From Bathynomus jamesi (taxonomy: Eukaryota; Arthropoda; Malacostraca; Isopoda; Cirolanidae): 64,000 nt of DNA. Positions 31,656 to 42,424 of this stretch are shown piece by piece (position 1 is the stretch's first letter; each line of letters begins with the position of its first letter). The stretch spans positions 187,001-251,000 of the forward strand of contig JAJOZX010000091.1 of the NCBI GenBank assembly GCA_023014485.1, read 5' to 3'. Position numbers and translations under genes: made by a program. A model generated the notes under the pieces. It did no database searches. It saw only the letters and a list, made by a program, of their open reading frames with translations, and was not told the origin of the DNA.

Positions 31656-32190
31656 TCATGTTAGATAATGGGTATTGGCCCAGTGACGTTGACCCTTTAG
31701 TATAGCATGGTGAATTAAGATCGAATCATATTTCTCCTTCATGGTACTGTTGACTTTTACAATGTCTCGAGAACCATACCCACTGAAACAATCCCATACC
31801 ATTATGGAGCCCCCAGCATACTTCACAAACTCTATACACCGGATGCGGGGCCAATGTACCCGATGTACAGCCATATGTGCGTACCAAACAAATCCATTTT
31901 GGACTTTCACTAGAAATAATTTTTTAGCAGACACGCACACAACGCGGTTTCAGACGAGATAGCTCTTGTTTAACTAACTGACGAGAATTTTTCAGTCACG
32001 TCATTGACTAAAGCGGCAATATGAAACAAATGAACCCTCTCTATCTCGATTTTCCAAAGGCTTCCAGGTTAAAATGCTTCATGAAAAACTAAAATCACCA
32101 TAAAAATCACTCCAAATGTCATGGTACTGCTTCGTAAATAACCGCGTTCACGATATCAACGGTCAACCTACTCATGGCCAATTGGTCTTC
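31656..32190 (-). pseudogene. Tc1-like transposase fragment
   Basis: 31656-31940 encodes GGSIMVWDCFSGYGSRDIVK then NSTMKEKYDSIL, the stretch between the first and second aspartates of Tc1 transposases (normally GGSIMVWGCFS). Upstream remnants to about 32190 read VKQELSRLKPR and MSRLTVDIVNAV with stops between. No catalytic pair or TIR remains. Confidence 0.7.
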
Positions 32191-32199
32191 TTCGTCTGT

Positions 32200-32515
32200 C
32201 TTTATATTACTTCCGAATATATGAAATTTGTTATACTGTATACGTAATTTTATTCTCTTTGCCTTTAACTCTAAGTATAAATGAAACAAACTTTATGATT
32301 TTTAGTAACAAAATAATTGTACATATTGACAACTTAAATGTTGGAAATTCGTTGTAAAATAATGTAATGAAATTTATAGACATCATGCTATACTGTTATA
32401 TATTATATGCAGTGGAATGACCATATCACTTATATATCTAAAAAAGATTTCTGGGAGTGTTAATATGAATGAATATATTTTATTGTTCTTTGTATATAAC
32501 GTATACAGTAGGTAT
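32200..32515. other. Intergenic, nothing recognised
   Basis: AT-rich, no repeat or ORF of note. Confidence 0.5.
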
Positions 32516-32519
32516 ACAG

Positions 32520-33060
32520 AGAGTTTGAATTGAATAACTTTTATTTATAACAAAATAAATACATTGGTTTTACAATTTACAATGACATAAATAATTGTGG
32601 GGCTGGACTATTTATTTTGTTTAATTTGGCCCTTAAACTAAATTTAGGCTTTACTGGGCTCTTATTAAAAATAAAACTTATTAATAATTAAATAAATAAA
32701 TAAGCATTATTAATAGTTAAAGTATGTATTTAATCTTAAATTATCAACATCGATATGACAAATGCAAGGTCATTAGTGAAGGTATTGTACCAGTAGTCCA
32801 GTACCATACAAAGAAATCAGTATTATACATAAGAGATAAGAACTGAACAATCGCAAGTAATGTGTCTTTAATCCTAGATTACACACGAGAAATGAATAAA
32901 CAATAGCAATGTACATTAATCCTAGATTTTTATTAGTATGCCATTATTAATCGAGATTTCAGCTTGGTTTTAAACGAATTTACATTCACAATATTTTTTA
33001 TATCAGCATTTAAATCATTCCATAGTTTCAATCCAATGAAAATGGGTAGTTTTTGAGAGG
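32520..33060 (-). mobile_element. LINE 3' end: RT C-terminus plus 3' UTR
   Basis: At about 33045-32935 the minus strand encodes IGLKLWNDLNADIKNIVNVN and SFKTKLKSRL, the usual C-terminal tail of Jockey/CR1-type RT proteins. The following 3' UTR down to 32520 contains GAGCCCAGTAAAGCC and GGGCCAAATTAAACAAAAT, also seen at 36862-37085 (minus) and about 44170 (plus). Confidence 0.75.
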
Positions 33061-33062
33061 AC

Positions 33063-33064
33063 TA

Positions 33065-33096
<32 letters not shown>

Positions 33097-33103
33097 CATA
33101 TAC

Positions 33104-33150
<47 letters not shown>
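33063..33150. repeat. (CA)n and (AT)n microsatellites
   Basis: CA tract 33064-33091 and AT tract 33112-33150 separated by about 20 bp. Confidence 0.95.
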
Positions 33151-33154
<4 letters not shown>

Positions 33155-33159
33155 TATAT

Positions 33160-33371
33160 GGGCTACGTCGTGGCCAATGTCGTAACACCACTTCCCGGAT
33201 AGCAGCGAACTTAAACGACATTGGGTCTGGGTAGTAGTTGGATGGGAGACCGTCCTCCGTGCCCAGATTATGTAGCGACCCGTGGTTCGGATCCCACGTA
33301 AAGCTGAAGGTCCCCTCCGTCATATGAATTTAGATGTTGCGAAGGAGGTTAAACAATCCCAATAAAAAAAA
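33160..33371 (+). repeat. 5S rRNA-derived SINE, copy 2
   Basis: Head GGGCTACGTCGTGGCCAATG through GTAGTTGGATGGGAGACCG is 5S-like. The body carries CGTGGTTCGGATCCCACG, a tRNA-type B-box also present in the SINE at 2.5 kb, then GCTGAAGGTCCCC and GTTGCGAAGGAGGTTAAAC. It ends in an A-rich tail (AATAAAAAAAAAA) and an AT repeat. Confidence 0.88.
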
Positions 33372-33497
33372 AATATATATATATATACACACACGCATTT
33401 ATTTACATGTATGTATACCCATAAATACGCACCCGCATACATATATACACATGCCCATTATACATTCAGATAAATGGGACAGTAATGCCTTCATATA

Positions 33498-34306
33498 CAG
33501 GGTGGTCCGAGAGGCCCTATCTGTTTTGCTGAAATAATAGTATTTTAGGATAAAAATGTAATAACATAATTAGATGTAGGCCTATATTTATTTATGAAGC
33601 TTAGGTCTAAGGTTCGACGTGAGCACCATCAGTGTCTTTGTAAATCTCAAATCTGTCCACTGCATTGCGGAACGCATTTTCAACCATCTCTGGGGTTATT
33701 TTAGCGACTGCCGCGACAATGCGGGTTCGCAGATCCCGCAGGTCCGCAACTCTTGTTTTATACACCTCAGACTTTATAAAGCCCCACGCAATGTGGTTTA
33801 ATAAGTTTTCGGTATGAATTTTTTCAATCAATTCTGCGCACATGATGGCTCGTCTTGGATAATCCTCTTCGTGTAACTCGTGTAGCAATTGAATATGGTA
33901 ACTTTTCTATTTTAACGTTCATTTTAAAAACCTTCGAACAGTCGTTTTTGGTATACCCAGTCTATGTGATGCTGTGCCAGATGACATTCTAGGATTTATT
34001 TCAAAGGCATCTATCAATTCCACATTTTCTTGAGAGGTACCTGGACGTCCAGATCTTGCCTCATCATGAACAGATCCCGTTCTTTTAAATTTATTGACCA
34101 GCTCGCTAATTGCTTTGTCTGTAGATCCTGGTTTGTGAAATCTTCTTTCGAATTTTTCTCGAATTCCTTTGCACTTCTTCCTTTGGATACGTAGTGTTAC
34201 TACCATCACACGTTCTTGTAAATCCATCATCATCTATGGCCTGTAGAAAATAAAATAGAAATATCATTATTTCAGCAAAATAGATAGGAACTTTTGGACC
34301 ACCCTG
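33498..34306 (-). mobile_element. Internally deleted DD41D-type Tc1/mariner element
   Basis: About 42-bp inverted termini (left CAGGGTGGTCCGAGAGG; right complement CAGGGTGGTCCAAAAG; both continue CCTATCT.TTTTGCTGAAAT), flanked by TA at 33496-33497 and 34307-34308. 809 bp long. Confidence 0.9.
33607..34233 (-). pseudogene. Transposase HTH and C-terminus fused by loss of the catalytic core
   Basis: The N-terminal part (34233-33919) has VNKFKRTGSVHDEARSGRPG and LGIPKTTVRRFLK, a paired-like HTH with GRP linker. After a frame change, 33888-33607 continues LLHELHEEDYPRRAIMCAEL, then jumps to IAWGFIKSEVYKTRVADLRD and TPEMVENAFRNAVDR, the region after the third aspartate in DD41D-like transposases. 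The FLWG-type motif survives as IAWG. The DDD core between them is gone. Confidence 0.85.
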
Positions 34307-34308
34307 TA

Positions 34309-34818
34309 CTGTACTTACATAGCTTAGCACTGCCATTATTCATTAACGAGCAAATTTTAGGCTTTATTGGCAGATTGGAGTTATATGGTAAATCTTATTA
34401 GATAAATCAGAGAAGTGAAATTATGTACACTAGTTTTAAAAATATAGAGACAGGGAGAGAGAAGTACATAAAGCTTATCTTTTTTACGCTGCAAACATAT
34501 GTTTATAAATACAGTACGTACATACAGTTAGGATATTCAGCTAAGATTACACATTCACATACATAATTACATATGGGTATTCAGCTGAGATTTATACTTT
34601 CATATTTATTGGAATATAGACGCTGAAATATTATTAAATAATTTTGCAGTTAAATATTGAATATTAATTACCTTGCTAATTGAATATCTTGATAACCTTA
34701 GATACCTTGACCTTGCACGTACTTGGTTTTATTTTATCATTTATTATTAATTTTTTGGTTTTGCTCTGTAGAAATACAGGTTAATTTAGTATTATGGAAA
34801 TAAGAGTATATAGGAGTG
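34309..34818. other. Intergenic, nothing recognised
   Basis: AT-rich. It may include 3' UTR of the LINE fragment that lies beyond the next MITE, but I cannot show this. Confidence 0.45.
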
Positions 34819-34820
34819 TA

Positions 34821-35131
34821 CAGGGTGTTCCATTTAAATGAACCAAAAGAAGTAATTAATGATGTCTTTTTTTTCCAGATTTGTGAAGGTAAACGTAATG
34901 AAGGTAATAATAAGATAATAAAGGTATCGATATTCTTTCCGATCTTTATTACTCCCTATGGTTCCATTTAAATGGGAGCAATAAAGACTGGAAAGGATAG
35001 TGGTACGTTTATTACCTTTATTTACCTTTATTACCTAATTATTACCTTTATTACGTTTAACCTCAAAAAACTGGAAAAAAAAAAAACCTTATTAATTACT
35101 CCCTATGGTCTCATTTAAATGGAACACCCTG
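34821..35131. mobile_element. TA-flanked MITE, 311 bp
   Basis: Inverted termini CAGGGTGTTCCATTTAAATG and CATTTAAATGGAACACCCTG are perfect over 20 bp, flanked by TA at 34819-34820 and 35132-35133. The interior has inverted TCCCTATGG(T)TCCATTTAAAT-type blocks and runs of TTATTACCTT. Non-coding. Confidence 0.9.
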
Positions 35132-35133
35132 TA

Positions 35134-35267
35134 TGAGTTCATGAATTTTTTCTTTCATTTTCCTTTGGAAGATTTTTAGTGTCGTAGATTGTTTTCTCTC
35201 TTGATCAAGTGAATTCCAAAGGTTTGGACCAGTTGAGGATAAGGATCTGGCAGAGCACAGTCTAGAC
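35134..35267 (-). pseudogene. LINE RT C-terminal fragment, distal part
   Basis: Minus strand reads RLCSARSLSSTGPNLWNSLD then TLKIFQRKMKEKIHEL, the C-terminal tail of a Jockey/CR1-type protein. The upstream part lies beyond two hAT insertions at 36743-36861. The pre-insertion frame is continuous (PNYTLE followed by SRLCSA). Confidence 0.8.
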
Positions 35268-36527
35268 CAGTGATGAAAGCCTGTGTTGAAAAACCGGTAT
35301 TTATACCGGTATTGGACAAGAGACACGATACCGATATCGTGATTATCGATACCGAGTTTTCGGTATTGAAGAACTGCCTTCAACTCTCTTCAAGAGAGTG
35401 GGAAATTTTGGAAGATCTATATGATACACTTCGTCCTGTTGAAATAATTCTTAAAAGACTATGTTCAAAAGATGCATCTCTCTCGACGGCTGAAATCTCC
35501 ATCAAATATATTTTAAAGAAACTTGTAGAGAAGAACACTCCAACAGCATTGGAGCTCAAAGACTGTCTCAGTAATTTCTATTCTTCAAGGAGACAAAGAG
35601 ATATTGTGGGTTTAATTAAATATCTTCACAACCCTGAAGTTTTAAAAGTTCAAGAAGAGAACTATTTTCTATTCCATCTAAACTAGCGCTCAAAAGAACT
35701 GCAGAAAGGATTTTTAAAAGGCTTTTTCCTAAGAATGATGAAAATTTAGTTGGTTTCGAGGAAGAAAGCGAAGACCAAGACTTACAAGCATCTAACTACT
35801 CAGAGAATGTTACTGAAGACAAGAATGAAGTAGATGATCCATTGATGTGCGAATACGTGAAAGAAATAGAGAAATTAGAAAAGGTACCATTGAGAAGCAA
35901 TGCAACTAACTTTGATCCTACTAATGAATTTAAGAGTTTCGAAGTTTCTTCACAAAGAAGTGAAAATTTAGAGAAGTTGTACGAGGCATTGCTTTCCATT
36001 AAACCCACTAGTGTAGAATCAGAAAGAGCTTTTTCCGCTGCTGGCTTATTTCCGACCAAGCTAAGATCAAATCTCTCTGAACAATCATTAGATAGTCTTT
36101 GTTTCCTCAAAACTTACTTCCAAAACCAAAATAAGAAATAAATATGCAAAATTGTTAATAAACTTCTTTTTTTTAAATTGTTATTTTTCCCTTTTACCTT
36201 TGGTTATCTGATATACTTAATCATTATAAATAGTCCTTCCTTTTTCCTGCCTTTCCCTAGGAGCTGCTGTTCAAACTTTTTTCAATCAATGGTATTTTCC
36301 CTTTGGTGTCGGTGACAGAATTTAAAAAGTAACTTCAGTTTTTATTGTCGTTAATGTGGTGAGTGCTACAGGTCCTGCAGGCTTGTGGGAGGGTTGGCAC
36401 TTGGCAGGGTGACACCAAAAAAAATCATTATAAATATTCTATGCAAAAAACTGGTATCAACACCGGTATCAGTAAAATAATTGTTCAAATACCGGTATTA
36501 AAAATTGTCGGTATTATTTCATCCCTA
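35268..36527 (+). mobile_element. Deleted hAT element (1.26 kb) with perfect GTCTAGAC TSD
   Basis: Termini CAGTGATGAAAG and complement TAGGGATGAAAT. Exact 8-bp duplications GTCTAGAC at 35260-35267 and 36528-36535. Subterminal repeats of TACCGGTAT-type palindromes occur at both ends, likely transposase-binding sites. It contains a truncated transposase on the plus strand. Confidence 0.93.
35370..36141 (+). pseudogene. hAT transposase C-terminal part, disrupted
   Basis: 35370-35686 encodes SSREWEILEDLYDTLRPVEI and DASLSTAEI, the region following the catalytic core of ZBED-type hAT. A stop at about 35684 splits it from 35842-36141, which has the hATC domain LYEALLSIKPTSVESERAFS followed by LRSNLSEQSLDSLCFLK. 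The N-terminal BED finger and the first catalytic residue are absent. Confidence 0.85.
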
Positions 36528-36542
36528 GTCTAGACTCTAGAG

Positions 36543-36734
36543 CAGGGGTCACCAACCTTTTTTTTGTTCACCGCCCACTTTTACGATTTTTTGAAAATTA
36601 AAAAAGATTATCGCCCACCTTAGATCAAAAAGAATAAATCAACATAATCGATAAAATAAATAATGAAATAAATGTTTAATTACCTTTAATGTGAGCCCAC
36701 TAGTGGGCGCTACCGCCCAGGTTGGTGACCCCTG
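36543..36734. mobile_element. hAT MITE (192 bp) with perfect CTCTAGAG TSD
   Basis: Inverted termini CAGGGGTCACCAACCT, flanked by exact CTCTAGAG at 36535-36542 and 36735-36742. The left duplication shares one base with the neighbouring hAT duplication GTCTAGAC. CAGGGGTC.CCAACC ends are typical of hAT MITEs. Non-coding. Confidence 0.95.
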
Positions 36735-36742
36735 CTCTAGAG

Positions 36743-36861
36743 TATAATTCGGTTTCCTGATGTACCCGTTTGATTGTCTTGTGTCAAAGCGATGTTGTGT
36801 TTGGAAAGCTAATATTTTGCTTCGGGTGATTTCTGTGCAGTATTATGAACGATTTTATAAT
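36743..36861 (-). pseudogene. LINE RT C-terminal fragment, proximal part
   Basis: Minus strand reads YCTEITRSKILAFQTQHRFD then NGYIRKPNYTL, and would join 35134-35267 if the two hAT insertions were absent. Confidence 0.7.
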
Positions 36862-37085
36862 TATATAGAATAACCTTTATTAATAATAATAAAATAATTT
36901 TTTTTTTTTCAATTTACGATGACATGAATAATTGTGAAGCTCGACTATTTATTTTATTTAATTTGGCCCTTAAGCTTTAGGCTTTACTGGGCTCTTATTA
37001 AAAATAAGCAGCTAGTTGTTATAAATTAATAATAATAAATAAATAAGTATTATTAATAGTTAAAACATGTATTACAATATAGTGT
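36862..37085 (-). repeat. LINE 3' UTR fragment
   Basis: Matches 32525-32740 (ATTTGGCCCTTAA, GGCTTTACTGGGCTCTTATT, AAATAAATAAGTATTATTAA). Orientation is the same as there (minus). Confidence 0.75.
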
Positions 37086-37094
37086 GTGTGTGTA

Positions 37095-37148
<54 letters not shown>

Positions 37149-37152
37149 ATAC
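37095..37152. repeat. (GT)/(AT)n microsatellite
   Basis: Interrupted AT tract at the outer edge of the PLE. Confidence 0.9.
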
Positions 37153-37643
37153 ATATGAAATAGGATCCCTCCTAAGGAGACGTAATTTTACATTTAGGAT
37201 AAAAACGAAGACGTAGAGCAAGAAAGTCATTATATTTGGCTGCAGCCGACGTTTCGGGCAACTCTACCCATTTTCAAGGCCTAATAAATAAAAAGCTAAA
37301 ATTAATGCATGACAAAAAAAAAAATATACGAATGTCAAAAACAAACTAATTCATAGCACAGAATAAAACCACTTAAAGAATAAAAATTAAAAAGCGTAAA
37401 ACAAGCATAAGCCAAAAACAAAAATTAAAAATTATATACATGACAAATAACACATGATAAAAGTAAAACTTTAAAACTAAAAACATTCAAACAAATTAGT
37501 TAAAAACTTCACTAATAAAAAGTTAAATGAAAAAACGCAAAAGTGCACGAAACATACCATGCTCACTTGACATCCACAAACAACTGAGGCGAAAAGGAGA
37601 CAGGGTCAAGGGGAAAAACAGAAAAATTTAGTTGGTAGGCATT

Positions 37644-38936
37644 CTAATTAATATAAAGGGGGTAACAGCTAGAATCAATATTTAAGCTGGAGTTCAGAAA
37701 TTTAATGCACAAAGATTCATAAATACGGAGAGAGGACGGACATTTTAATGATTTAAGAATTTTAAAGTTATTAACGGAAATATCAACTTTACACTTAACA
37801 GAATGATTTCTAATGGCAGACTGTTCCTTTTTAGATAAAACTTTCCCTGTCCTATGGCTAATACCCATATGGGAGCAAAATCTTGCCTGCAAAGAACGAA
37901 CTGTGCTGCCAACGTAGTTCCCCTGGGAACACCCAGGGCAGGTAAACAAATAAACGACAGAACAGTTCATCGCAGGGGGGATTTTGTCCTTACAACGGAA
38001 AAAACATTCAAGGGTATTATTATTCACAAAAGCAACCTTAAAATCAGTGTGAAAATAAAATTTCCTCACCACACTCAACAATTGCTTTTTCACAAAAGTG
38101 TTAAATTGGTAGAGATCAGGTAAAACAAGATATTTACAATTCTTAGGAACATCATACGTTGGGATAAGGTTGGGGGAATAAACATTATTAAGTAATTTAC
38201 CAATAATACCTTGTACAAGAACCCGTGGAAAACCATTTTTAAAGAAAAAATCAGTAAGGAATTCAAACTCATTATGAAGCAGAGCAAAGTTTGAGCAAAT
38301 ATTATAAGCTCTATGCACTAAAGTGCGAATCGAACTTAGTTTGTAATTAAAATCGCAAAAACTATAAAAATTAAAACCTAAACCCGTAAAAGTAGGCTTC
38401 CGGTATGTAGAAGTTAAAACAGTTGAGCCTGATTTGGAAACCAAAACATCAAGGAAAGGAATAGAACCTTGAACTTCCTTTTCCTGCGTAAATATAATGT
38501 TCTTATGAAGTGTGTTCAAAAAATTAAAAAACTGAACTGATTGATTATCCGTTTGGAATAAAGCAAACGTGTCATCAACATAACGTCTGTACAAATTCGG
38601 CTTAAGGTGAGGGGGGCACTCACAGAAGGCCCTTTCCTCAAGATGAGACATGAAAATATTCGCAAAAACGGGACCCAAGGGGCTCCCCATCCCCACTCCA
38701 TCCAACTGACGGTAAACTACCCCTTGAAAACTAAAAAAGTTATCCTTGACAGCCAAATTCAGAAGCTGCTCAAACTGTGCTCTGCCAAAGCCGTGAAAAA
38801 GTGAGTCTGGCTGTGGAAAAGCTTTATTTAAAATAATTGTAATGGTCTCATCCAAGGGGACATTTGTAAAGAGGGAAGATACATCAAAACTTGTCATAAA
38901 CAAAGAATTCATATTAAACTTCTTAATTTCCGACAC
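37644..38936 (-). pseudogene. Penelope-like RT with GIY-YIG endonuclease, 5'-truncated
   Basis: 430 residues remain open. Seen in order: FDVSSLFTNVPLDETI (RT motif near residue 15), GVGMGSPLGPVFANIFM (near 80), YRRYVDDTFALF with the YVDD active site (near residue 118), SIPFLDVLV and TSTYRKPTFTG (thumb-proximal motifs). The C-terminal half has VVYLFTCPGCSQGNYVGST, a GIY-YIG-type endonuclease core with an upstream CPGC zinc-binding pair, then RFCSHMGISHRTGK. It ends at SCYPLYIN. The N-terminus is missing, so the copy is dead, but the frame is undamaged, which implies a recent insertion. Confidence 0.92.
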
Positions 38937-39390
38937 TTTTGTGAAAAAGCAATTGTTGAGTGTGGTGAGGAAATTTTATTTTCACACTGATTTTAAGGTT
39001 GCTTTTGTGAATAATAATACCCTTGAATGTTTTTTCCGTTGTAAGGACAAAATCCCCCCTGCGATGAACTGTTCTGTCGTTTATTTGTTTACCTGCCCTG
39101 GGTGTTCCCAGGGGAACTACGTTGGCAGCACAGTTCGTTCTTTGCAGGCAAGATTTTGCTCCCATATGGGTATTAGCCATAGGACAGGGAAAGTTTTATC
39201 TAAAAAGGAACAGTCTGCCATTAGAAATCATTCTGTTAAGTGTAAAGTTGATATTTCCGTTAATAACTTTAAAATTCTTAAATCATTAAAATGTCCGTCC
39301 TCTCTCCGTATTTATGAATCTTTGTGCATTAAATTTCTGAACTCCAGCTTAAATATTGATTCTAGCTGTTACCCCCTTTATATTAATTAG
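38935..39390 (+). pseudogene. Second PLE copy: GIY-YIG endonuclease part only
   Basis: From TFVKKQLLSVVRKF to SCYPLYIN it is identical to the last about 150 residues of the minus-strand copy. It begins in the linker after the RT, so it has no polymerase. Upstream codons in this frame (38842-38934) are antisense of the other copy and are not PLE protein. Confidence 0.92.
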
Positions 39391-39840
39391 AATGCCTACC
39401 AACTAAATTTTTCTGTTTTTCCCCTTGACCCTGTCTCCTTTTCGCCTCAGTTGTTTGTGGATGTCAAGTGAGCATGGTATGTTTCGTGCACTTTTGCGTT
39501 TTTTCATTTAACTTTTTATTAGTGAAGTTTTTAACTAATTTGTTTGAATGTTTTTAGTTTTAAAGTTTTACTTTTATCATGTGTTATTTGTCATGTATAT
39601 AATTTTTAATTTTTGTTTTTGGCTTATGCTTGTTTTACGCTTTTTAATTTTTATTCTTTAAGTGGTTTTATTCTGTGCTATGAATTAGTTTGTTTTTGAC
39701 ATTCGTATATTTTTTTTTTTGTCATGCATTAATTTTAGCTTTTTATTTATTAGGCCTTGAAAATGGGTAGAGTTGCCCGAAACGTCGGCTGCAGCCAAAT
39801 ATAATGACTTTCTTGCTCTACGTCTTCGTTTTTATCCTAA

Positions 39841-39841
<1 letters not shown>

Positions 39842-39881
<40 letters not shown>

Positions 39882-39885
39882 AAGC
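39842..39885. repeat. (AT)n(GT)n microsatellite
   Basis: Directly abuts the PLE right end. Confidence 0.95.
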
Positions 39886-39889
39886 AATG

Positions 39890-41760
39890 TTTACTTTATA
39901 GATTTCTTCTAGTTTAAGAATTTTTAACTCGTGGAACGTTTGATCTGTACTTTCATTGTGCTTGTTCGATTTGTAAATTTTCCTAACTAAACTTTTTCAC
40001 ATTACCACCAATGGTTATAGCGAAAATTGACGTGTGCTTCCGTAAGCACTAATGCAGTATTGTTGGTGTGGGTATACCATGGTGAAATATATGGATCGAA
40101 GAAACCTATTTTTGGAATGCTGCACCAGTTTTTTTAATTAATTATGAGACTTGGCTAATTTGTTATATAGGTCTTCAGAGTGCTCTTTGAATGAGAGGTT
40201 TGAATCGATGGTAATTCCCAGAAGTTCGGCCGATTGCACTCGCTGAACAGGGATTGAATTTATGTGTAAGTTTAAAGGGGTCAACGATTTCTTTTTCGTG
40301 ATGACTATATGAGGCGCTCCGCGCCAGATGTTCGTAAGCGCCAAAAATAAAAAACGCCAGAAAACGCAGTTAAAGTTGGGGAATGAATATTAGACTGTAT
40401 CTTTTGAACCATTGAAGTTAGCGCAAAGATGTTTATATGAAATTTATAGCTTTCGAATTATCTCAACATTGGATAGTATGGGAACGGAGCTTCACGCTGG
40501 TACAAAAAACGAGTTTTAGCCCGGGGTGGCGCTTACGAACATCTGGCGCGGAGGGCCTCATATGAGCTGTTTAATATTTAACGATAGTTTGTTAGTATTA
40601 AGCCACCAACAAACACTGTAGTTCATTGTTGTGATTCTTTGGAATGGTAGTAAGTCCTTATGTGAGGTGGTGATCGAAGTATCATCTGCATACAAGTAAC
40701 AGGAAGAGCTATTTAGTGACCTGTGGAAGTCGTTTATATAAAAGAGAAACAGGATGGGTGCTAGAATGCGCCCTTGGGATACTCCGTGGGAGATGCGTCT
40801 TGTTTGTGAGGTAAGAGAGTCCTGTGCTATAAATTGTCCTGTTAGCCAAGTATGAGTTGAACCAGCATAAGGGTAGTACCCTGAAGCCTTAATGTTCTAG
40901 TTTTATTTTAGAGTATTTCATGAGGTACTATGTCAAAGGCTTTAGCTAGATCAAGTAGGATGATGATTGAAGTTTTTTTGTCGTTGAGATTGCTATAATT
41001 TATAAAGTTCCTTTAATTTTGCGGTTATTGCGTCATCAATCGTGTGTTTACTTGGAAAGGAAAACTGTTGTTAGTGTATAATTTTGCATTTTAATATGAA
41101 TTTTATTATTTGATTACATATTACTCTCTCGTATAGTTTACTGACGGTTGGGAGGATGGAAATAAGTTTGCAGTTTGAGAGGGAAATTTTATCTCCCGAT
41201 TTATAGATAGAACAATCACCTTTTTTTAGGCAGTCTGGAAAGACACCATTTTGAGTGGATAGGCTTATGAGCTTTGAAACCTTGGGCGCAATTAAGTTTG
41301 CAAACTCTCTGTAAATTTTGTTTGGGATTGTGTCTAGCGGACAACTTTTATTTTTAATTGTTTTATGGCTGTCATTAGATCGTATGTCGCGGTAACGGGT
41401 GACTCTAGGTACGTATCGAGTGTGATAATGGGGGGGGGGTTCTAAGTACGTATCGAAAGACCGCCCCGTGTTGGCGAGATTGGCTCCCACTTCGGTGAAA
41501 AAATCGTTGAAAGTATTTAAAATATTTATTTTGTCCGTAATGGGGTCATTATTTACTAATAGCTTTTCCGGGGTATAAGATTTTGTTAGCTTTTATTAAT
41601 CGTTTTGTTTATGAGGTTCCAGTATTGTTTGAGATCGCCTTTGTATTCTTCAAATTTATGTTTATAGTAATTAGCTTTAGCTTTGTGTATTAACAAATTA
41701 AGCAAACTATAATGTTTAAACTTGGATTTATAGTTCCTAAACGGGTGTTATTAACTGTAC
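39890..41760 (-). mobile_element. Degenerate Jockey-like LINE (RT region), split by a MITE
   Basis: Minus-strand fragments in order: FKHYSLLNLLIHKAKANYYK and LKQYWNLINKTINKS (about 41730-41590), INILNTFNDFFTEVGANLAN (about 41530-41460), KLISILPTVSKLYERVICNQ (about 41180-41120), then HGVSQGRILAPILFLFYIND with YADDTSI (about 40800-40670). An ATAT-flanked MITE interrupts at 40311-40559. After it come HIVITKKKSLTPLNLHINSI and ELLGITIDSNLSFKEH (40344-40138), then RSIYFTMVYPHQQYC and ELKILKLEEIYKVNIAS near 39900. Multiple stops and frameshifts. The endonuclease is not visible. Confidence 0.85.
40311..40559. mobile_element. ATAT-flanked TIR element B (249 bp MITE)
   Basis: 33-bp inverted termini with one mismatch: left starts GAGGCGCTCCGCGCCAGATG and ends CGTAAGCGCCA. 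Flanked by ATAT at 40307-40310 and 40560-40563. Removing the element and one ATAT restores the LINE frame (THIVITKK), so the 4-bp duplication is supported by context. The interior (ACGCAGTTAAAGTT near the left end) resembles element A at 53.4 kb (TGCAGTTAAAGTT). Confidence 0.9.
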
Positions 41761-41764
41761 CGTA

Positions 41765-42420
41765 CTACTTTTCTTCCTTATGTGATGTACTGCAATCTTG
41801 CATGGAGAAATACTGCTGATAACGCATTAGACAGTATCTTTTTTGTTCAAAAGCGAACAAAATGGATATTATCTGATGCAGATTTTCTTTATCATGTACA
41901 GTAAATGCTTTCTTGAAGGAGTTAAATTTATTAAAAATTAAAGATATAAACAAATTGGCACATTTTTTATTTTTATTTATATTATAGAATGATCGCTCCT
42001 TTTCCGATAAAGAGCGAAGGACGCTGAGCTCTATGGACATGAATGAGTCCAACGCGCATGTGCGAGACCCGAAGTTATAAAAGGTCGAGTCGAACCACAC
42101 CCAAGAGAATTCTGTTACTTGACGTTACCCATGCTATACGCATAGTCCCGTTGCCATGAGGATGGTTCACTTATTCCCATAAATCATCAAATAAAATGTT
42201 ATGTAAGCTATCATTCATTATTCATTCATTCCTTTTGGCTTACAACCCAAAGCATCACGCCAACCTGATGCCCTAGTGACGTGGATAAATAAGTAGTTTG
42301 TAACTCATCAAGAGATTCACTCATATCAGACTGTGTCGTGATTAATACTTAAACCCCCATTTTACGAACCTCTTTTTACAATTTTTTATTAGTTACGTTA
42401 CTTCATTCAATTTCTCTCTA
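41765..42420. other. Unassigned sequence with an unrecognised minus-strand ORF
   Basis: An open frame at 42100-41765 (111 residues, LSVLRSLSEKERSFYNINKN, TVHDKENLHQIISILFAFEQ) is non-repetitive but unassigned. A (CATT)n run occurs near 42210-42230. Confidence 0.35.
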
Positions 42421-42424
42421 TCTT

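Larger units (their letters stand above)
37193..39841 (-). mobile_element. Penelope-like element with two 909-bp inverted arms
   Basis: The minus-strand copy spans about 38932 to 37193 and includes most of the RT. A second, more truncated copy runs on the plus strand from 38933 to 39841. The arms 37193-38101 and 38933-39841 are each exactly 909 bp; their encoded protein is identical and their 3' UTRs appear essentially identical. The spacer 38102-38932 is RT sequence present only once. Both outer ends finish in CGAAACGTCGGCTGCAGCC-type tails and touch AT microsatellites. This is a head-to-head double insertion of one PLE. Confidence 0.93.

Noticed and set aside
38842..38934. N-terminal extension of the plus-strand PLE protein
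   Set aside because: These codons are antisense to the RT of the minus-strand copy and only happen to be open.
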